Both the position numbers and the translations under genes were made by a program. A model generated the notes under the pieces. It worked only from the letters and a program-made list of their open reading frames with translations, did not search any database and had not been told where the DNA came from. 64,000 nt of DNA from contig CAMXCT020006767.1 in NCBI GenBank assembly GCA_947184155.2, positions 743,749 through 807,748 of the forward strand, in the 5' to 3' direction. The stretch is from Cladocopium goreaui (lineage: Eukaryota; Sar; Dinophyceae; Suessiales; Symbiodiniaceae). This document shows, in pieces, positions 1 to 10,663 of this stretch. Position 1 is the stretch's first letter. Each line of letters opens with the position of its first letter.

Positions 1-392
1 TTGTTGAAAGGCGGGAAATAATAAGCTAATGACCCTAAAAGGGCGATGAGGGGACCACAAACTCGTCATGGGATATTGTCGTGAAGAGCCACTGGTGAAG
101 TGTGGGATATCGTGGATATCTAACCATGGGAGATTCCGATCCATTGTCACAGCAACATTTTGCCCGTAGTTTGGATGTCGTCATCTCGTGGAGCCTGCAA
201 CATTTCGTAAGTCCGTACAAATACAAACGAGTATTTCACACTACCTGCAAATGTGTTTGGCATGTTTGTTGATATTTGATTTATATATATGTTTTTTTGA
301 TAGATAATGCGATGTAAAAAAATGGTACTGGGATGTACTGCATCGCAGTGGGTATTTTTTTTCGGTGACGCCATTGCCCCCCTGGCCCCCAG

Positions 393-468
393 GTTGTGAA
401 ACCTGTGTTGGAGCAAGAGATCTCAGCGGTATTGCAGGCCCAAGACATTCCCGAAGCCATGGAGGTTT
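393..468 (+). CDS. POLR1B: POLR1B exon a: IPEAMEV block
   Basis: The exon follows a pyrimidine-rich acceptor ending in cccccag and reads VVKPVLEQEISAVLQ, then AQDIPEAMEV plus one nucleotide. This fits the segment of Pol I A135 just before the GLFLF block, where animals and plants have an I-P-x-x-(M/L)-E-V motif. The donor is GC (t^gcttcg). Joining the last t to the next exon gives MEV-LIPPVPLRRG, close to the animal motif. The exon leaves in phase 1. The next accepted exon is about 27 kb away, so a nearer alternative exon is conceivable (see the 24.6-kb observation). Confidence 0.62.
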
Positions 469-1376
469 GCTTCGCTTTTCCAGCAAGCCACGGAGCTGAT
501 GACACCGCGAAGGGTACATCAAGCTTTGTATTAATGGGATATGAATTCCCTGGATTTGCAAAATGTTGTTGTTGATTTCCACTGGCTATAATTTAGGGAA
601 TCTATACTGGGACTATACTGTATCTTATATTGTTTTATGGCCCCGTAAGTAAACTATGATATTCATGAGAACCCCCAAATAGAACATCCCCAATAGTATT
701 GGTCTCTGAACTGACTGACTGACATGTTTTCTGAGATATATTCTGGACATGTATCCTGACATCTCTTCTAACATATTGATACATATTGTGACAATATTTG
801 ACACATCCTTGGGCATATATTTAGTACATATATTTTGGCACTGATCCTCACACACTCTCTCTGACCTTGATCCTGGCGCAATTTCTGGCATAGGACATTT
901 GATCCGACAAGTTTCATGGTGTAAAGATGCATCTATTCTGACATGTTTCTAACATGTGGTCTAGCAAATGTGATGGATATATGGATATTATGACCTCAAC
1001 TCTGACATTTGGTGTGGCATGTGCTTTGGCAAAAAACTAGCTTTTCCGTGCTTTCCCCACTTTCATCTTTAAGGATTGAATGCGTAGTTAGTTCTGTCCC
1101 CATTTCACTCATGAAATTATTGTTGCATCATCCCGCAGATTGCAAATGGTCAGTAGCCAGAATTGCCCATCATGTATATGTGAGATAAGCCGTTAAGGGG
1201 ACTTACTAACCAGGGTTGTTAACTAGTTTCTAAGTGGGATAATCCTCCAAGAGGTCACATGTTCCATTATCCCATGACTATTCCATGATCGTTAAATAAT
1301 ATGGAAGAATAACGGATGATGATATGGAACAATGACCAGTTTTCTTTTTTCCCACCTGTCAGGTGAGCGTTGTCCC
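469..1376. other. Intron: AT-rich, no gene seen
   Basis: First part of the 27-kb intron. Between 640 and 1030 it holds degenerate repeats built on ctgacat, tggcat and tgacat words; the inverse of these (gaatatcagatagaatggca) recurs at 1985-2050. The 88-codon minus-strand frame at 625-891 consists of these repeats and is not a gene. Confidence 0.5.
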
Positions 1377-1395
1377 GCCTTCTTCTCCTTCTCCT

Positions 1396-1935
1396 TCTCC
1401 TCCGCCGGACCTCAACTGCAAGCGCTAGATCGCAGTGTTCCCCGCCGGACCCGAACAGGAAGCTCAGGATCAGAGTGTTCCCCGCCGGACCTCAACTGCA
1501 GGTGCTAGATCGCAGTGTTCCCCGCCGGGCCCGAACAGCAAGCTCAGGATCAGAGTGATCCCCGCCGGACCTCAACTGCAAGCGCTAGATCGCAGTGTTC
1601 CCCGCCGGACCCGAAGAGGAAGCTCAGGATCAGAGTGTTCCCCGCCGGACCTCAACTGCAGGTGCTAGATCGTGTTCCCCGCCAGACCCGAACAGCAAGC
1701 TCAGGATCAGAGTGATCCCCGCCGGACCTCAACTGCAAGCGCTAGATCGCAGTGTTCCCCGCCGGACCCGAACAGGAAGCTCAGGATCAGAGTGTTCCCC
1801 GCCGGACCTCAACTGCAGGTGCTAGATCGCAGTGTTCCCCGCGGGGCCCAAACAGCAAGCACAGGATCAGAGTTTTCCCTGCCGGACCTCAAATGCAAGC
1901 AGTGTTTCCCGCCAGACCTCCGCCGCGAGCGCCGA
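1396..1935. repeat. Satellite with 40-bp units paired into an 80-bp higher-order repeat
   Basis: Two related 40-bp units alternate. Both start gttccccgccggacc; one continues with cgaacaggaagctcagg and the other with tcaactgcaggtgctag. About thirteen 40-bp units are present and they decay to the right. Because 80 is not a multiple of three, all three + frames stay open and give repetitive arginine/serine/proline-rich peptides, none with gene character. Confidence 0.9.
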
Positions 1936-2582
1936 ATCAGAGTGTTAACCCCGCCGGACGTCAACCACAAAGAATCTCCGAAGATATACCAGAAAGAATA
2001 TCAGATAGAATGGCAGAATATATGCCAGACAGAGTGATAGATAGAATGTCAAAGTATTTATTTATGTATATATATATTTTTTTATTGGCATACATAAATC
2101 ATAATATATATATATATACACCATATATACTTCCAGATGGTATGTCACAAACTATGTCAGGGTATAGCAGGGTTGGGATCACTCGAAGAAATCCGTCATG
2201 ATTCCTACTAAACGAATAGTTATTGTCGCAAATGGATGATGATTACGCCCCTTTCAACCAACATTTTATCCATATGCTAAATCCATTATTTATGTTTTTC
2301 CATTATTACCAAAACGATTTGCAATAAACATCACACATATAAACAGATAAATCAGACAAATTATGATCCTGGTGAGATGTTGGAATTTAGAACAATTGTA
2401 GTGGAACAATAATTGTTCTTATTTCCCATTATCTTCGCATGGATATTGCATTTTCCTGATACTCTAATTATTGATAATGGAACGGAAAGTAGACATAATG
2501 AAATGATATCATTATCCCTAGATGGAGAGACCACGTTGGATAATGCCCTCTGGAGTGAAGAACTTCGGCAGCGGGAAGGACC
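1936..2582. other. Intron: AT-rich with short repeats
   Basis: The end of the satellite grades into agatagaatgtcag-type repeats (1980-2060) and AT runs (2070-2130). The rest, to 2580, is AT-rich single-copy-looking DNA with no supported gene. Confidence 0.5.
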
Positions 2583-2746
2583 ATGTTCAAAAGGCGCTGG
2601 CACAAAAAAAAACAAACCAAGGACAAAGGCGCTGGCAACCGCGAGGAACAGTTTGAAAAGGAGGCCTTCGAGAAACTGAAGGAGCAGCCACCGCCACCGA
2701 CGCTCATCTTCACACTTCGACCTGGCCGGTCATGGCTGCAACCACT
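2583..2746 (+). CDS. Exon-like ORF, unrecognised
   Basis: An ATG at 2583 opens a frame reading MFKRRWHKKK, then a charged segment (NREEQFEKEAFEKLKEQ), PPPPTLIFTLRPGRSW, ending at a strong GT donor (gtgagt). Length, charge and donor suggest a first exon or a fragment of a repeat-borne gene. No family is recognised and no matching second exon was identified. It may instead belong to the upstream part of the LINE fragment that follows. Confidence 0.28.
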
Positions 2747-2771
2747 GTGAGTGTAGACGTGTAAGGCGGCT

Positions 2772-3347
2772 GTGCATGTGGCGCAAGGTGATGATCTCAC
2801 TCGTGCACGTGGTGATGCCAAGCGGCGCAAGGTTCTTGTAACAAAATACAAGACACAGGTGGTTTTTCCTGCATTATGCTCCAGGGATGATGCTGAATTT
2901 CATCGAGCATCTAGCAAGTTCTTGCTTGGACTTGGGGTTACCTATCATGATTTGGTCCCTCAGCGTTTCTCTGAGGGGTGGGATTGGTTACTTCCACTTT
3001 TGAACGTTGAGGATTGGAAGCTAGTTAAAGTGTGGGCTTTCACACGGCTCACTGGCAAGTGGCCGGCAACATTGGTTGGGGGTAGTGAGAATGTTGCGAC
3101 TCTGCTACAGTGCCCCCGTTGTCATCAGCAGCACATCGCTGTGTTGCATTCACTTTACAGTTGCGTTGGCACTTTGGCTGATTTCCTTGATTCAGACTTG
3201 ATGCCATATGTTTCTAGGCAGTTTCCCATACAGTGCTTTGTGGCGTCACTATTTCATTCTTCTGTGTCCGCTGAAGTTGATGCGGCCAGGGCCAAGTTCG
3301 TTGGCCGGATTTTTCTGAGGATCTTATCTGAAGCCGCGCCGTTGTAA
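2772..3347 (+). pseudogene. 3'-terminal fragment of a non-LTR (LINE) retrotransposon ORF2
   Basis: A 191-codon frame without a clear ATG start contains near its C-terminal third the motif CPRCHQQH, IAVLHSLYSC. This is a C-x2-C-x8-H-x4-C arrangement preceded by WAFTRLTGKWP. Such a knuckle after an R-x-T-G-x-W-P segment is typical of the C-terminus of LINE reverse-transcriptase ORFs in dinoflagellates. No reverse-transcriptase or endonuclease domain precedes it, so this is a 5'-truncated copy, as expected from incomplete target-primed reverse transcription. The stop is at 3345; the tail to about 3560 ends in repeated ctcatatg words. Confidence 0.5.
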
Positions 3348-3660
3348 AATTGTGTCCAAACTGGTGTGCACGTATTATTTGGGCTACTGTGGTAACCCTA
3401 AGGTTGTTTCTTAGTAGTGGTGTTGCCTCACAGGCGCTGTTACTTGGCATACTTTCTTTGTGTGCGTCACAACGACCCGCTCGGCTCTGCCCACGGGTGA
3501 CGTGTGGCCCATTTACACCTCTCACACATCTGGGTTTAACGCCCAGGTGAGCGGGATTAACTCATATGCTCATATGCTCATATATGGGATATGGTAGATA
3601 TAACTCTAGTATTCAACTTACAACCAGGGGGCCCCGCATTGTAGGTATACTATATATATA
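3348..3660. other. Probable LINE 3' tail
   Basis: No gene. G/C-moderate sequence follows the LINE stop codon and ends near 3560-3595 with three ctcatatg repeats and tatgggatatgg. Confidence 0.35.
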
Positions 3661-3771
3661 CACATACATACATACATACATACATACATACATACATACA
3701 TACATACATACATACATACATACATACATACATACATACATACATACATACATACATACATACATACATAC
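3660..3771. repeat. (CATA)n microsatellite
   Basis: About 28 perfect tetranucleotide copies. Frames on both strands stay open and encode only threonine/tyrosine/histidine or methionine/cysteine/valine repeats. Confidence 0.97.
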
Positions 3772-5203
3772 TGTTTTACTGTGTATAAAGTTATAGTACG
3801 ATATGTTATCCTATGGAATTTCCTACTCATAATTTACCAGATTATTATACCAAGAATTAACAGATGATAAATCAGCCCAGTGGCCGCAGGTCCTGTACTC
3901 GCTGGGTGCACAGCTCTGGCAAAGCGGCACGTTGCCGCCACAGACGCGCAGCAAACACGCTTGGGTGAACTGAGCCGCAAGCGGCGATATTGGGATATAT
4001 GGGATATATGAGATTCGATCTTCATACATACTATATATGATATTAATATTTATATATACATATATATGTTTTTTTTGATTGTTCATTTTTAGACACAGAC
4101 ATATTTATATATATATATATATGTGTGTGTGTGTTTATAGACATATATGGGAGATTCCACTAGAAAAACTTGGGATGTAGGGACAAAATGGGTATTTCGA
4201 GCTGCAAAATAGGGATTTGACCGGAGAAAATGGTGATATAATGCGTTTTAATTAGATATAGTGGGATAATACTGCAATACAATGGGACAGCGATACACTG
4301 TATGGGACAATGTTGTGAACCCAAGACAATTTGCAAAATTATCAGTCTTTTGGGTCCGATTGCTTCCCATAGGATATAAATTGATACCACCAACAAACAA
4401 ATGGATATTTCTGATGATGCACTCGGATAGCCATGAATCTGGATTAGCATGGACCAACCAGATGTATGGAATATATCTGATACATCTGGATGAGTTATAA
4501 GGAAATATATTTGGATGAAAGTGTTTGGAACTATAGGGTGGCATCTATGGGATATTAAATGGAGGTTTCCATGGCAGCATCATCTATAATTGTCGGTTGT
4601 ATTATATATATATGGGATATATGGGATATATGGGATTGTGGAATAGGTGGAATATTTGTTTTTTAATATATATATATAATTATATATACAACAGAATATA
4701 TATATATATATATATAGATAAACATCAAAAATACTTATACAAACATATAGAGTGATTTACGGTAACTAGGAAAACATGTGGTATACAGGATATTTGGACT
4801 ATGTGTGTATGTAAATAAATTTATATATATATATGTGTGTGTATGTACAGATACGTATGCAAAATTTAATTTATAGAAGAAACCATCTGTACAATTTTTA
4901 AATACATATTAAAATATGTTGGGGATTTACTGTGGGAAAATTGAATCATCGAAGGAAGTTTAGAAGTCAAACTTCCGACAATATGGACAGATGAAAAGCA
5001 GAGTAGGGCAGAGGCAGAGAGAAGAGAAAGATTAGAAGAGAGAAGATCAGAGAAGAGAAAGAGTCAGAAGAAAGAAGATGCATATGCGCAAAAAGATAGG
5101 AAAGTTGCGAAATACTGTGTTTTTCCAATGATTTGAGGCTCCGGAGGGTCGACAAATAGGCTCGCTAAAGCGGCGGGTGCGGAGCCAGCTGGCCAGATGA
5201 GAG
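3772..5203. other. Intron: AT-rich with dinucleotide runs
   Basis: Contains (AT)n and (GT)n runs at 4105-4135, 4590-4735 and 4820-4845, and repeated tgggatatatgggat words at 3988 and 4609. No gene-like frame was found. Confidence 0.6.
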
Positions 5204-5211
5204 ATGAAAAA

Positions 5212-5680
5212 TTGTACGCCGTTGTGGCGCGGCGTGAAGCACATTTCGAAGTCAAAATGTACAAAACACCTCAGTGTCGCACCACTTTTGGAAGTTGAGA
5301 TGTCGAAAAAGTGCACGCCGTTGTGGCGCAAAGCACATTTCGAAGTCAAAATGTACAAAGCACACCATTGTCGGACCACTTTTGGAAGTTGAGAAGTCGA
5401 ACATGTGCACGGCGTTGTGGCGCGAAGCACATTTCGAAGTCAAAATGTACAAAGCACACCATTGTCGGACCACTTTTGGAAGTTGAGAAGTCGAAAATGT
5501 GCACGCCGTTGTGGCGCGAAGAACATTTCGAAGTCAGAATGTACAAAACACACCATTGTCGGACCACTTTTGGAAGTTGAGAAGTCGAAAAAGTGCACGC
5601 CGTTCTGGCGCAAAGCACATTTCGAAGTGAAAATGTACAAAACACCACATGTTCGCGTCACTTTTGGAGGTTCAGATGTC
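5212..5680. repeat. 94-bp tandem repeat, five copies
   Basis: Units starting gtgcacgccgttgtggcgc recur at 5311, 5405, 5499 and 5593, exactly 94 bases apart, with a divergent first copy near 5214. Each contains acatttcgaagtcaaaatg and caccacttttggaagttg. Since 94 is 3n+1 the frame rotates each copy, which explains the open frames on both strands. The GC content and single-base variation between copies resemble a minisatellite, not a gene. Confidence 0.93.
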
Positions 5681-6061
5681 GTTTTGCGTGGCAGGCGCAA
5701 AGGATTGTGCACCTTGTCAAAAGTGAGCAAAACGTTAGGTTCTTGCAGCATTTCCAGAAACGATGGCAGGTGTGGGGCTATTGAGAGGATCTTCAAAGAT
5801 GCATTTCGCGTGGCAGGTGCAATACAAACGACATGTTCATCAGAGATGTTCGGAGGTCAGGGCGCTCATTTCCTGAGAGGGGTTGCATTTTGGAGTATCA
5901 GATCTTCAGGTTTGCTGAGATGATTTTGCGTGACAGGTGCAGCACTTCGTATGACCTGGCATCATTTTTTCGCGGCAGGCGCAGTACTTTACACAGGTGG
6001 AGTGGAAAAATCGTAAAACGCATTGGTAAGAGGCTCCCAGCGCTGCACTCAACTTTCCATT
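5681..6061. other. GC-moderate tail of the 94-bp array
   Basis: Holds four dispersed copies of a short word close to gcgtggcaggtgca (5685, 5807, 5926, 5969) between unique sequence. No function recognised. Confidence 0.4.
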
Positions 6062-6242
6062 TTTGAAGGAAGTCTCGCAGAATTGCTTTGTTTTTGACGT
6101 TGTTAAGTTCAAACATTGAGGATGTCTCGCAGAATTGCTGCGGTTTTGGCCGTTGTTAGGTTGAACAAATAAAGAAGTGTCGCAGGATTTTTTGTTTTTG
6201 ATGTTGTTAAGTTCGAAAAATGAGGAAGTCTCGCAGAAGAGC
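6062..6242. repeat. About 50-56-bp tandem repeat, four copies
   Basis: The core gtctcgcagaattgc (with variants) recurs near 6070, 6124, 6178 and 6228. Each copy continues with a ttttgacgttgttaagttc-like segment. Confidence 0.8.
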
Positions 6243-6249
6243 TTCGTTT

Positions 6250-6592
6250 TCAATCTGGCAGATAGACAGATAGATAGACAGACAGACAGAGATAGATAGA
6301 TAGATAGATAGATAGTTACATAGATAGTTACATAGACAGATAGATAGATAGATAGATAGACAGACAGAGAGAAAGAGATAGATAGACAAATAGCTAGAAA
6401 ACTAGACAGCTAGATAGATAGATAGATTGATAGATTGATTGATAGATAGATAGGTAAAAAGAAAGATAAATAGATGGATAGATAAATAGATAGGTAGGTA
6501 GATAGATAGATAGATAGACAAATAGCTAGAAAACTAGACAGCTAGATAGATTGGTAGATAGATAGATAGACAGACAGACAGACCAAAATAGG

Positions 6593-6627
<35 letters not shown>

Positions 6628-6726
6628 GCAGAAAGATCAGTAGGTAGGTAGGTAGATAATCAGGGAAAGGTAGAAAAACAGAGAGAGAAAGAGAGAAAGA
6701 GAGAAAGAGAGAGAGAGAGAGAGAGA
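6250..6726. repeat. (GATA)n/(GACA)n and (GA)n microsatellite
   Basis: Imperfect GATA, GACA and GGTA tracts run to about 6660, then a GA-rich tract to 6726. Minus-strand frames encode only isoleucine/tyrosine/leucine/serine repeats. Confidence 0.95.
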
Positions 6727-7177
6727 TCAAGCACCTTTCAGTCCATCAGTGGCTTCGCTCTGCCATCCCTGATTCACAACAACCAAGCTCTCCTATAGGC
6801 TTCCTATTTTTGAAACTTCCGCCACCGCCTTGTGCGGTAGTACTGCTACGGGGTGTTTTCCCACTATGTGCCCATTAAGATTCCAATATCAGTGTATTAT
6901 TTTCCCGTGTTTTTTCCATTGTCATTCCATTTTTATTCCATTACTGTCCCAATATGATTCCATGAATATTTAATTGTTTGTTTCATTCTTATCATGTTTA
7001 TTATTATTATTATCCTTGTGCTTTTCGATTATTACCCCACATTTTTTCGACTATCATCCACTCATTACTCCATGATTATCCAATTTGTGTCCATGATTAT
7101 TCCATTATTATCTCATGAATTGTTCAGTTTTATAATTTTACTATCCCATGAGTTTTCCATTATTGCAATTTTCGCAG
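6727..7177. other. Intron: repeats of a (ca)ttattcca-like word
   Basis: Many degenerate copies of a word like ccattattatccca (6890-7170 and again 7650-7810) make a T-rich low-complexity block. No gene. Confidence 0.5.
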
Positions 7178-7369
7178 TTTACATGTTGGGTCTCTTTGGG
7201 TGACGCTGCTGTTCCTGATGGCCAACGCTGTGTTTGGACCTCGTACCAGTTCCACGTCTTCGTTTGCGAGCGTTTGATCCTCTTCGATCGGGTTGATTTT
7301 GAAGGCCTTGACACCGAAGAGATGGCGTACCGTATATGGCTTTGGGTTATTTCTGACCCTGCGAAGTGA
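7178..7369 (+). CDS. Exon-like fragment, unrecognised repeat protein
   Basis: After an acceptor-like attttcgcag the frame reads FTCWVSLGDAAVPDG, then QRCVWTSYQFHVFVCE, RLILFDRVDFEGLDTEEMAY and RIWLWVISDPAK to a TGA. Codon use favours coding. A second open stretch (7449-7637) in another frame follows, so this looks like a broken piece of a dispersed dinoflagellate repeat-encoded protein. I do not recognise a domain. Confidence 0.3.
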   Translation, partial: FTCWVSLGDAAVPDGQRCVWTSYQFHVFVCERLILFDRVDFEGLDTEEMAYRIWLWVISDPAK

Positions 7370-8239
7370 GGTTTTCGAATTCGGGATTGTGGCCGATCCA
7401 ACTGGGGCATGGCAGAGAAATAAAGACCAATGTTCCGGTTGAGGTACCATGGACATCGAATTAAGACAACAGGCCCTTGGATCGAAAATTTTGAAATGGA
7501 TGGTCAGGCTGCCCATTCTTGGTCCCAACCAACAAAACCTTTTGCTGGTTCTACAATTCGGCGTCGCCTATCTGGGCTCAGTGAACCTCAGTCGTGGAAC
7601 CCTTTTCGTTTTGACGAGTGACGACTTCTCTGCATGATCTATTGGATGCACTTGATGTTTTTCCACTATAATCCCATGAGTCATGAGTTTTTCATGACTA
7701 TCCTATTGTTAGCCCTTGATGTGTCCACTATTATCCCGTTGTTATTCCATTATTATCCAAATGTTATTCGATTAATATTCTGTTACTATGCCAGAGTTGT
7801 TTCCCATGTTATGCCCATATACACATATATTTACTTATTTTCTGCACTTATATGTGTGTAGGCCATTCTCAACATGTTGTTTCGGTGGAATCAACAGACG
7901 TGGTTTTTAGATGATTTTCGGGAAAAAAATGTTTTAGAGAAGTCGGGGTTTCAGTTTTTTAGCCCGTAGCTGGCCGTAGTTTACACCACAACTTCCCGCA
8001 CAATTGATCCGTCATTTCCCGTATGCAAAGTCTGGAAAATGGGTTATGTTCATGTTTTAACTTCGGCAATTCCAAAAAACATAGGTTATGGAGGTCGCGG
8101 GTATGCATATTATATTTATTTATTTCTTCATTATGAGAGGTCAATCAACGATGAGGGAATGCACTCATAAAACCACTATTGACATAGATGTGCTAGCCCA
8201 TTCAGTCTCCTCGTTTAGAACATTATTTTCCACATTATC
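7370..8239. other. Intron: fragment tail and T-rich repeats
   Basis: 7449-7637 is an open frame with no start context (MDIELRQQALGSKIL, then KWMVRLPILGPNQ) that may continue the broken protein upstream. 7640-7860 repeats the ttatccca word block. The remainder shows nothing. Confidence 0.35.
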
Positions 8240-8308
8240 CCCAGAGGGGCATTTCTTACCTAAAACCCTCCGATAGCCCCATTTCTTACTTAAAACCCCC
8301 TGGGCCGG
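8240..8308. repeat. Left terminal and subterminal repeat of the 12.6-kb transposon
   Basis: CCCAGAGGGGCAT is followed by two copies of a tttcttac(c/t)taaaaccc word at 8253 and 8286. Confidence 0.6.
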
Positions 8309-8578
8309 AAGCCCTAGTTTAAACCACCGTGAAAACATTTAGCACTGTTGGCCCAAAAAATGCCAAATTGCACACCAAAGACCCCTTCTCATGGAATTCA
8401 ATCAACATTTTTCCTCTAGCTCGCGCGAGACATTGTCTGTGCTGACCTATTCTCTCAGAGGATACCTGGCACAAGCAACGGTCAAAGCAACATTTCAAGC
8501 ACAAGAAGGATTGAGCAGGATGCCTTTTTTAACACGAAAGCAAACCACATGTGAAAACAGAATACTCAGAATATCATG

Positions 8579-8800
8579 CAAACAAAGCAACATAAACATG
8601 AACCACATGGACATGATTCAATTTAACAAACATGAGCCACATGGATATGACTTCGTGCACATGAACATGAACCACATGTATGCTCACATGAATGAACCAC
8701 ACATGAACCACATGCATGAACCACACATGAACCACATGCATGAACCACACATGAACATGATTTGTAGACATGAACATCCATGAACCACATGGTCATGCCC
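8579..8800. repeat. CATGAACCACA minisatellite
   Basis: Clusters of acatgaaccacatg words with a unit near 18-20 bases. It resembles the arrays at 13.3 and 18.2 kb inside the same transposon. Confidence 0.85.
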
Positions 8801-8909
8801 CCGAAAAACACATGGGATACATGACTTCTGGCATACTTGCACTAATAGTGCACACAAAGTGCCAGGGTACGTACTTGCTGAGGCCCAGACCGGATGACAA
8901 ACTGCAATC

Positions 8910-9680
8910 CTACAATCCATAACTCGTGCAAGCAACTCCACCAAAAGAGACAAGAGCAGGGAAGGGTCCTGCCAAATACCTCTTTAATGTAGAGCTCTGT
9001 GTCTTCTTGATGTGTGTTTTCCGGGCCAGCTTCATCAAACGCCTTAGCCAGTCCTCATCCATCCATGTGCTTGCTGTCAGCGGGTTTCTCACCCGCGTTG
9101 CGTCACAGATGAAGTGGCATACCAAGTGTAGTTTTGGGCGTATATTGAAAAGTTTGTACAAACACCAGTTGTCAAACTTCAATCGCAAACGGAGATAGCA
9201 ATCCAGAAAAAGCATCCCGATCGTCTGGACCTGTTGAATTTCCTGCGGCTGCAAGAAAATTGATTCTTGCCTGCTGTCTGAAAGCACTCCAAGAAAATTT
9301 TGCGCCGACCAGCAGGCTGTCTTCAGCATTGGGTCGACATCTTGTGTTTCCAGGTAATCCACTAGAAACGCTAGGACAACTTTGCAGTGCCAAGCCTTTC
9401 CTGTCAAATGCACGAATTTACCACCTTTCAAACCCAACCGTGTCTTAGTTAAGCGCCATTGCTTTGGCATTTGCAGATTAGAGTTTTGCCGAGACCAGGT
9501 CTTGATAAGCCTGCTTGCATTTTCGAGTCTTTCTTTTACCTTGGCAAGGTCAAAGGATTTAGAACATGCAGGAAACACGATCAAGTGCAGTGACCGGACG
9601 TAGGCTCCCGGCGTTCGACCCAGCGAATTTGCCCATGCGAAGCAAAATGACCAGCACCGAGGCCACAAGGTCTCGACCAC
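8910..9680 (-). CDS. Transposase-like protein, C-terminal exon
   Basis: Reads in the minus direction KERLENASRLIKTWSRQNS, then GKAWHCKVVLAFLVDYLE, RPKLHLVCHFICDATRV, RNPLTASTWMDEDWL and KTQSSTLKRYLAGPFPAL. The PKLH...H and NP.....MDEDWL..L..L.RK.H.K..Q..TL.RYL pattern is a hallmark of a high-copy transposase-like family in dinoflagellates and resembles the PK.H...H motif of TNP2/Plavaka transposases. It overlaps the upstream exon in another frame, so an intron or frameshift near 9560-9610 separates them; the real exon probably starts close to 9560. Confidence 0.55.
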   Translation of the reverse strand: MVETLWPRCWSFCFAWANSLGRTPGAYVRSLHLIVFPACSKSFDLAKVKERLENASRLIKTWSRQNSNLQMPKQWRLTKTRLGLKGGKFVHLTGKAWHCKVVLAFLVDYLETQDVDPMLKTACWSAQNFLGVLSDSRQESIFLQPQEIQQVQTIGMLFLDCYLRLRLKFDNWCLYKLFNIRPKLHLVCHFICDATRVRNPLTASTWMDEDWLRRLMKLARKTHIKKTQSSTLKRYLAGPFPALVSFGGVACTSYGL

Positions 9681-10455
9681 ACCCCAAGTAGAAGATGTGC
9701 ATAATGTCGAGCCCCACTAAAGCCATGTTGAACTGTTTCAGCTGCAAAATTTCAGGCTCTCGGTGCCAAGGTGGAGTGGGAACAAGCCGCCGCCATGCAG
9801 CTTCTGGACTAAGATCAGTGATAGGAACATCCAAATTTTTTGTTCCTTCACACAGAAAGCAAACAGAGTTGGAGTCAGGTTTTCTGCGCAAATTCAGAAG
9901 TTGACCTATGTACTTCCAATCGCCTTTCACGTTGGTGACCTGCGCGCACAAGGCTTCAATGGGGTTTTCACGCCACCAATTGAGGGACCGCACAAGTTCT
10001 TTCACTACCGCCTGTAAAGTCAGATTGACTTTATTGCGGATGACATACTTTGAGACAGGCACAAGACAAATTAAGAACCTGGATCTCTTGGCATCTTGCC
10101 ACCAAGGGGACTGCTCAGAGCTCCACTGGAATGCCATCATTTGCTCATTTTCAAAGATTTGGCCTTCATCCCCCCACAGTTGCAAACCTATGGCATCTGT
10201 AGCCGGTGGCTTTTCGACACCAAATTTTTCGGCCATGATATCCCAATACTGCTGATCGGCAGATCCAAGGTGCTCTCTGTAGCCATTCAACAGCAGTTGC
10301 GTTGCTAAACGGTGTGGCAAAAGGATGGGCCAAGACAAAAACCGGACTCCCTCATCTGTCATCATGGGCAGCTCAATGTGTGAGATGACATCCTGCCACG
10401 AAAATCTGTAAGATGTGGCCGGTCCGCTGGAATTGCAGAGAGGTGTTTGAAACAA
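9559..10455 (-). CDS. Transposase-like protein, catalytic-region exon
   Basis: The first coding part probably follows an acceptor at 10427 (gcaattccag on the minus strand). It reads GPATSYRFSWQDVISHIE, then LWGDEGQIFENEQMMAF, a long variable part and GLDIMHIFYLGCGRDLVAS. The order GD-G, SR(F/Y)L, T...V....R.L, D-x-MH-x4-LG is that of KDZ/TNP2/Plavaka-type transposases, in which acidic residues in the GD-G and D-x-MH motifs are thought to be catalytic. No ATG starts the frame, consistent with an internal exon. Confidence 0.55.
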   Translation of the reverse strand: MFQTPLCNSSGPATSYRFSWQDVISHIELPMMTDEGVRFLSWPILLPHRLATQLLLNGYREHLGSADQQYWDIMAEKFGVEKPPATDAIGLQLWGDEGQIFENEQMMAFQWSSEQSPWWQDAKRSRFLICLVPVSKYVIRNKVNLTLQAVVKELVRSLNWWRENPIEALCAQVTNVKGDWKYIGQLLNLRRKPDSNSVCFLCEGTKNLDVPITDLSPEAAWRRLVPTPPWHREPEILQLKQFNMALVGLDIMHIFYLGCGRDLVASVLVILLRMGKFAGSNAGSLRPVTALDRVSCMF

Positions 10456-10663
10456 AGCGTGGATGATGGACCATATAATATCTTACATATTGATCCAGAT
10501 TTGCATACATACATTCATTTGTTACATATTTACATGCATACATGCATATTATATATATATATATGTAACGGGTCAACTGAGCAATGTAGATCTGTATGTG
10601 TGTGTGGCATATACAAATACACTCATACGTGTCAGCCCCAGGCCTTGACAGCCAAATCTGCTT

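Noticed and set aside
5204-5680. CRISPR-like array
   Set aside because: The 94-bp units are contiguous without unique spacers of constant length; eukaryotic minisatellite.
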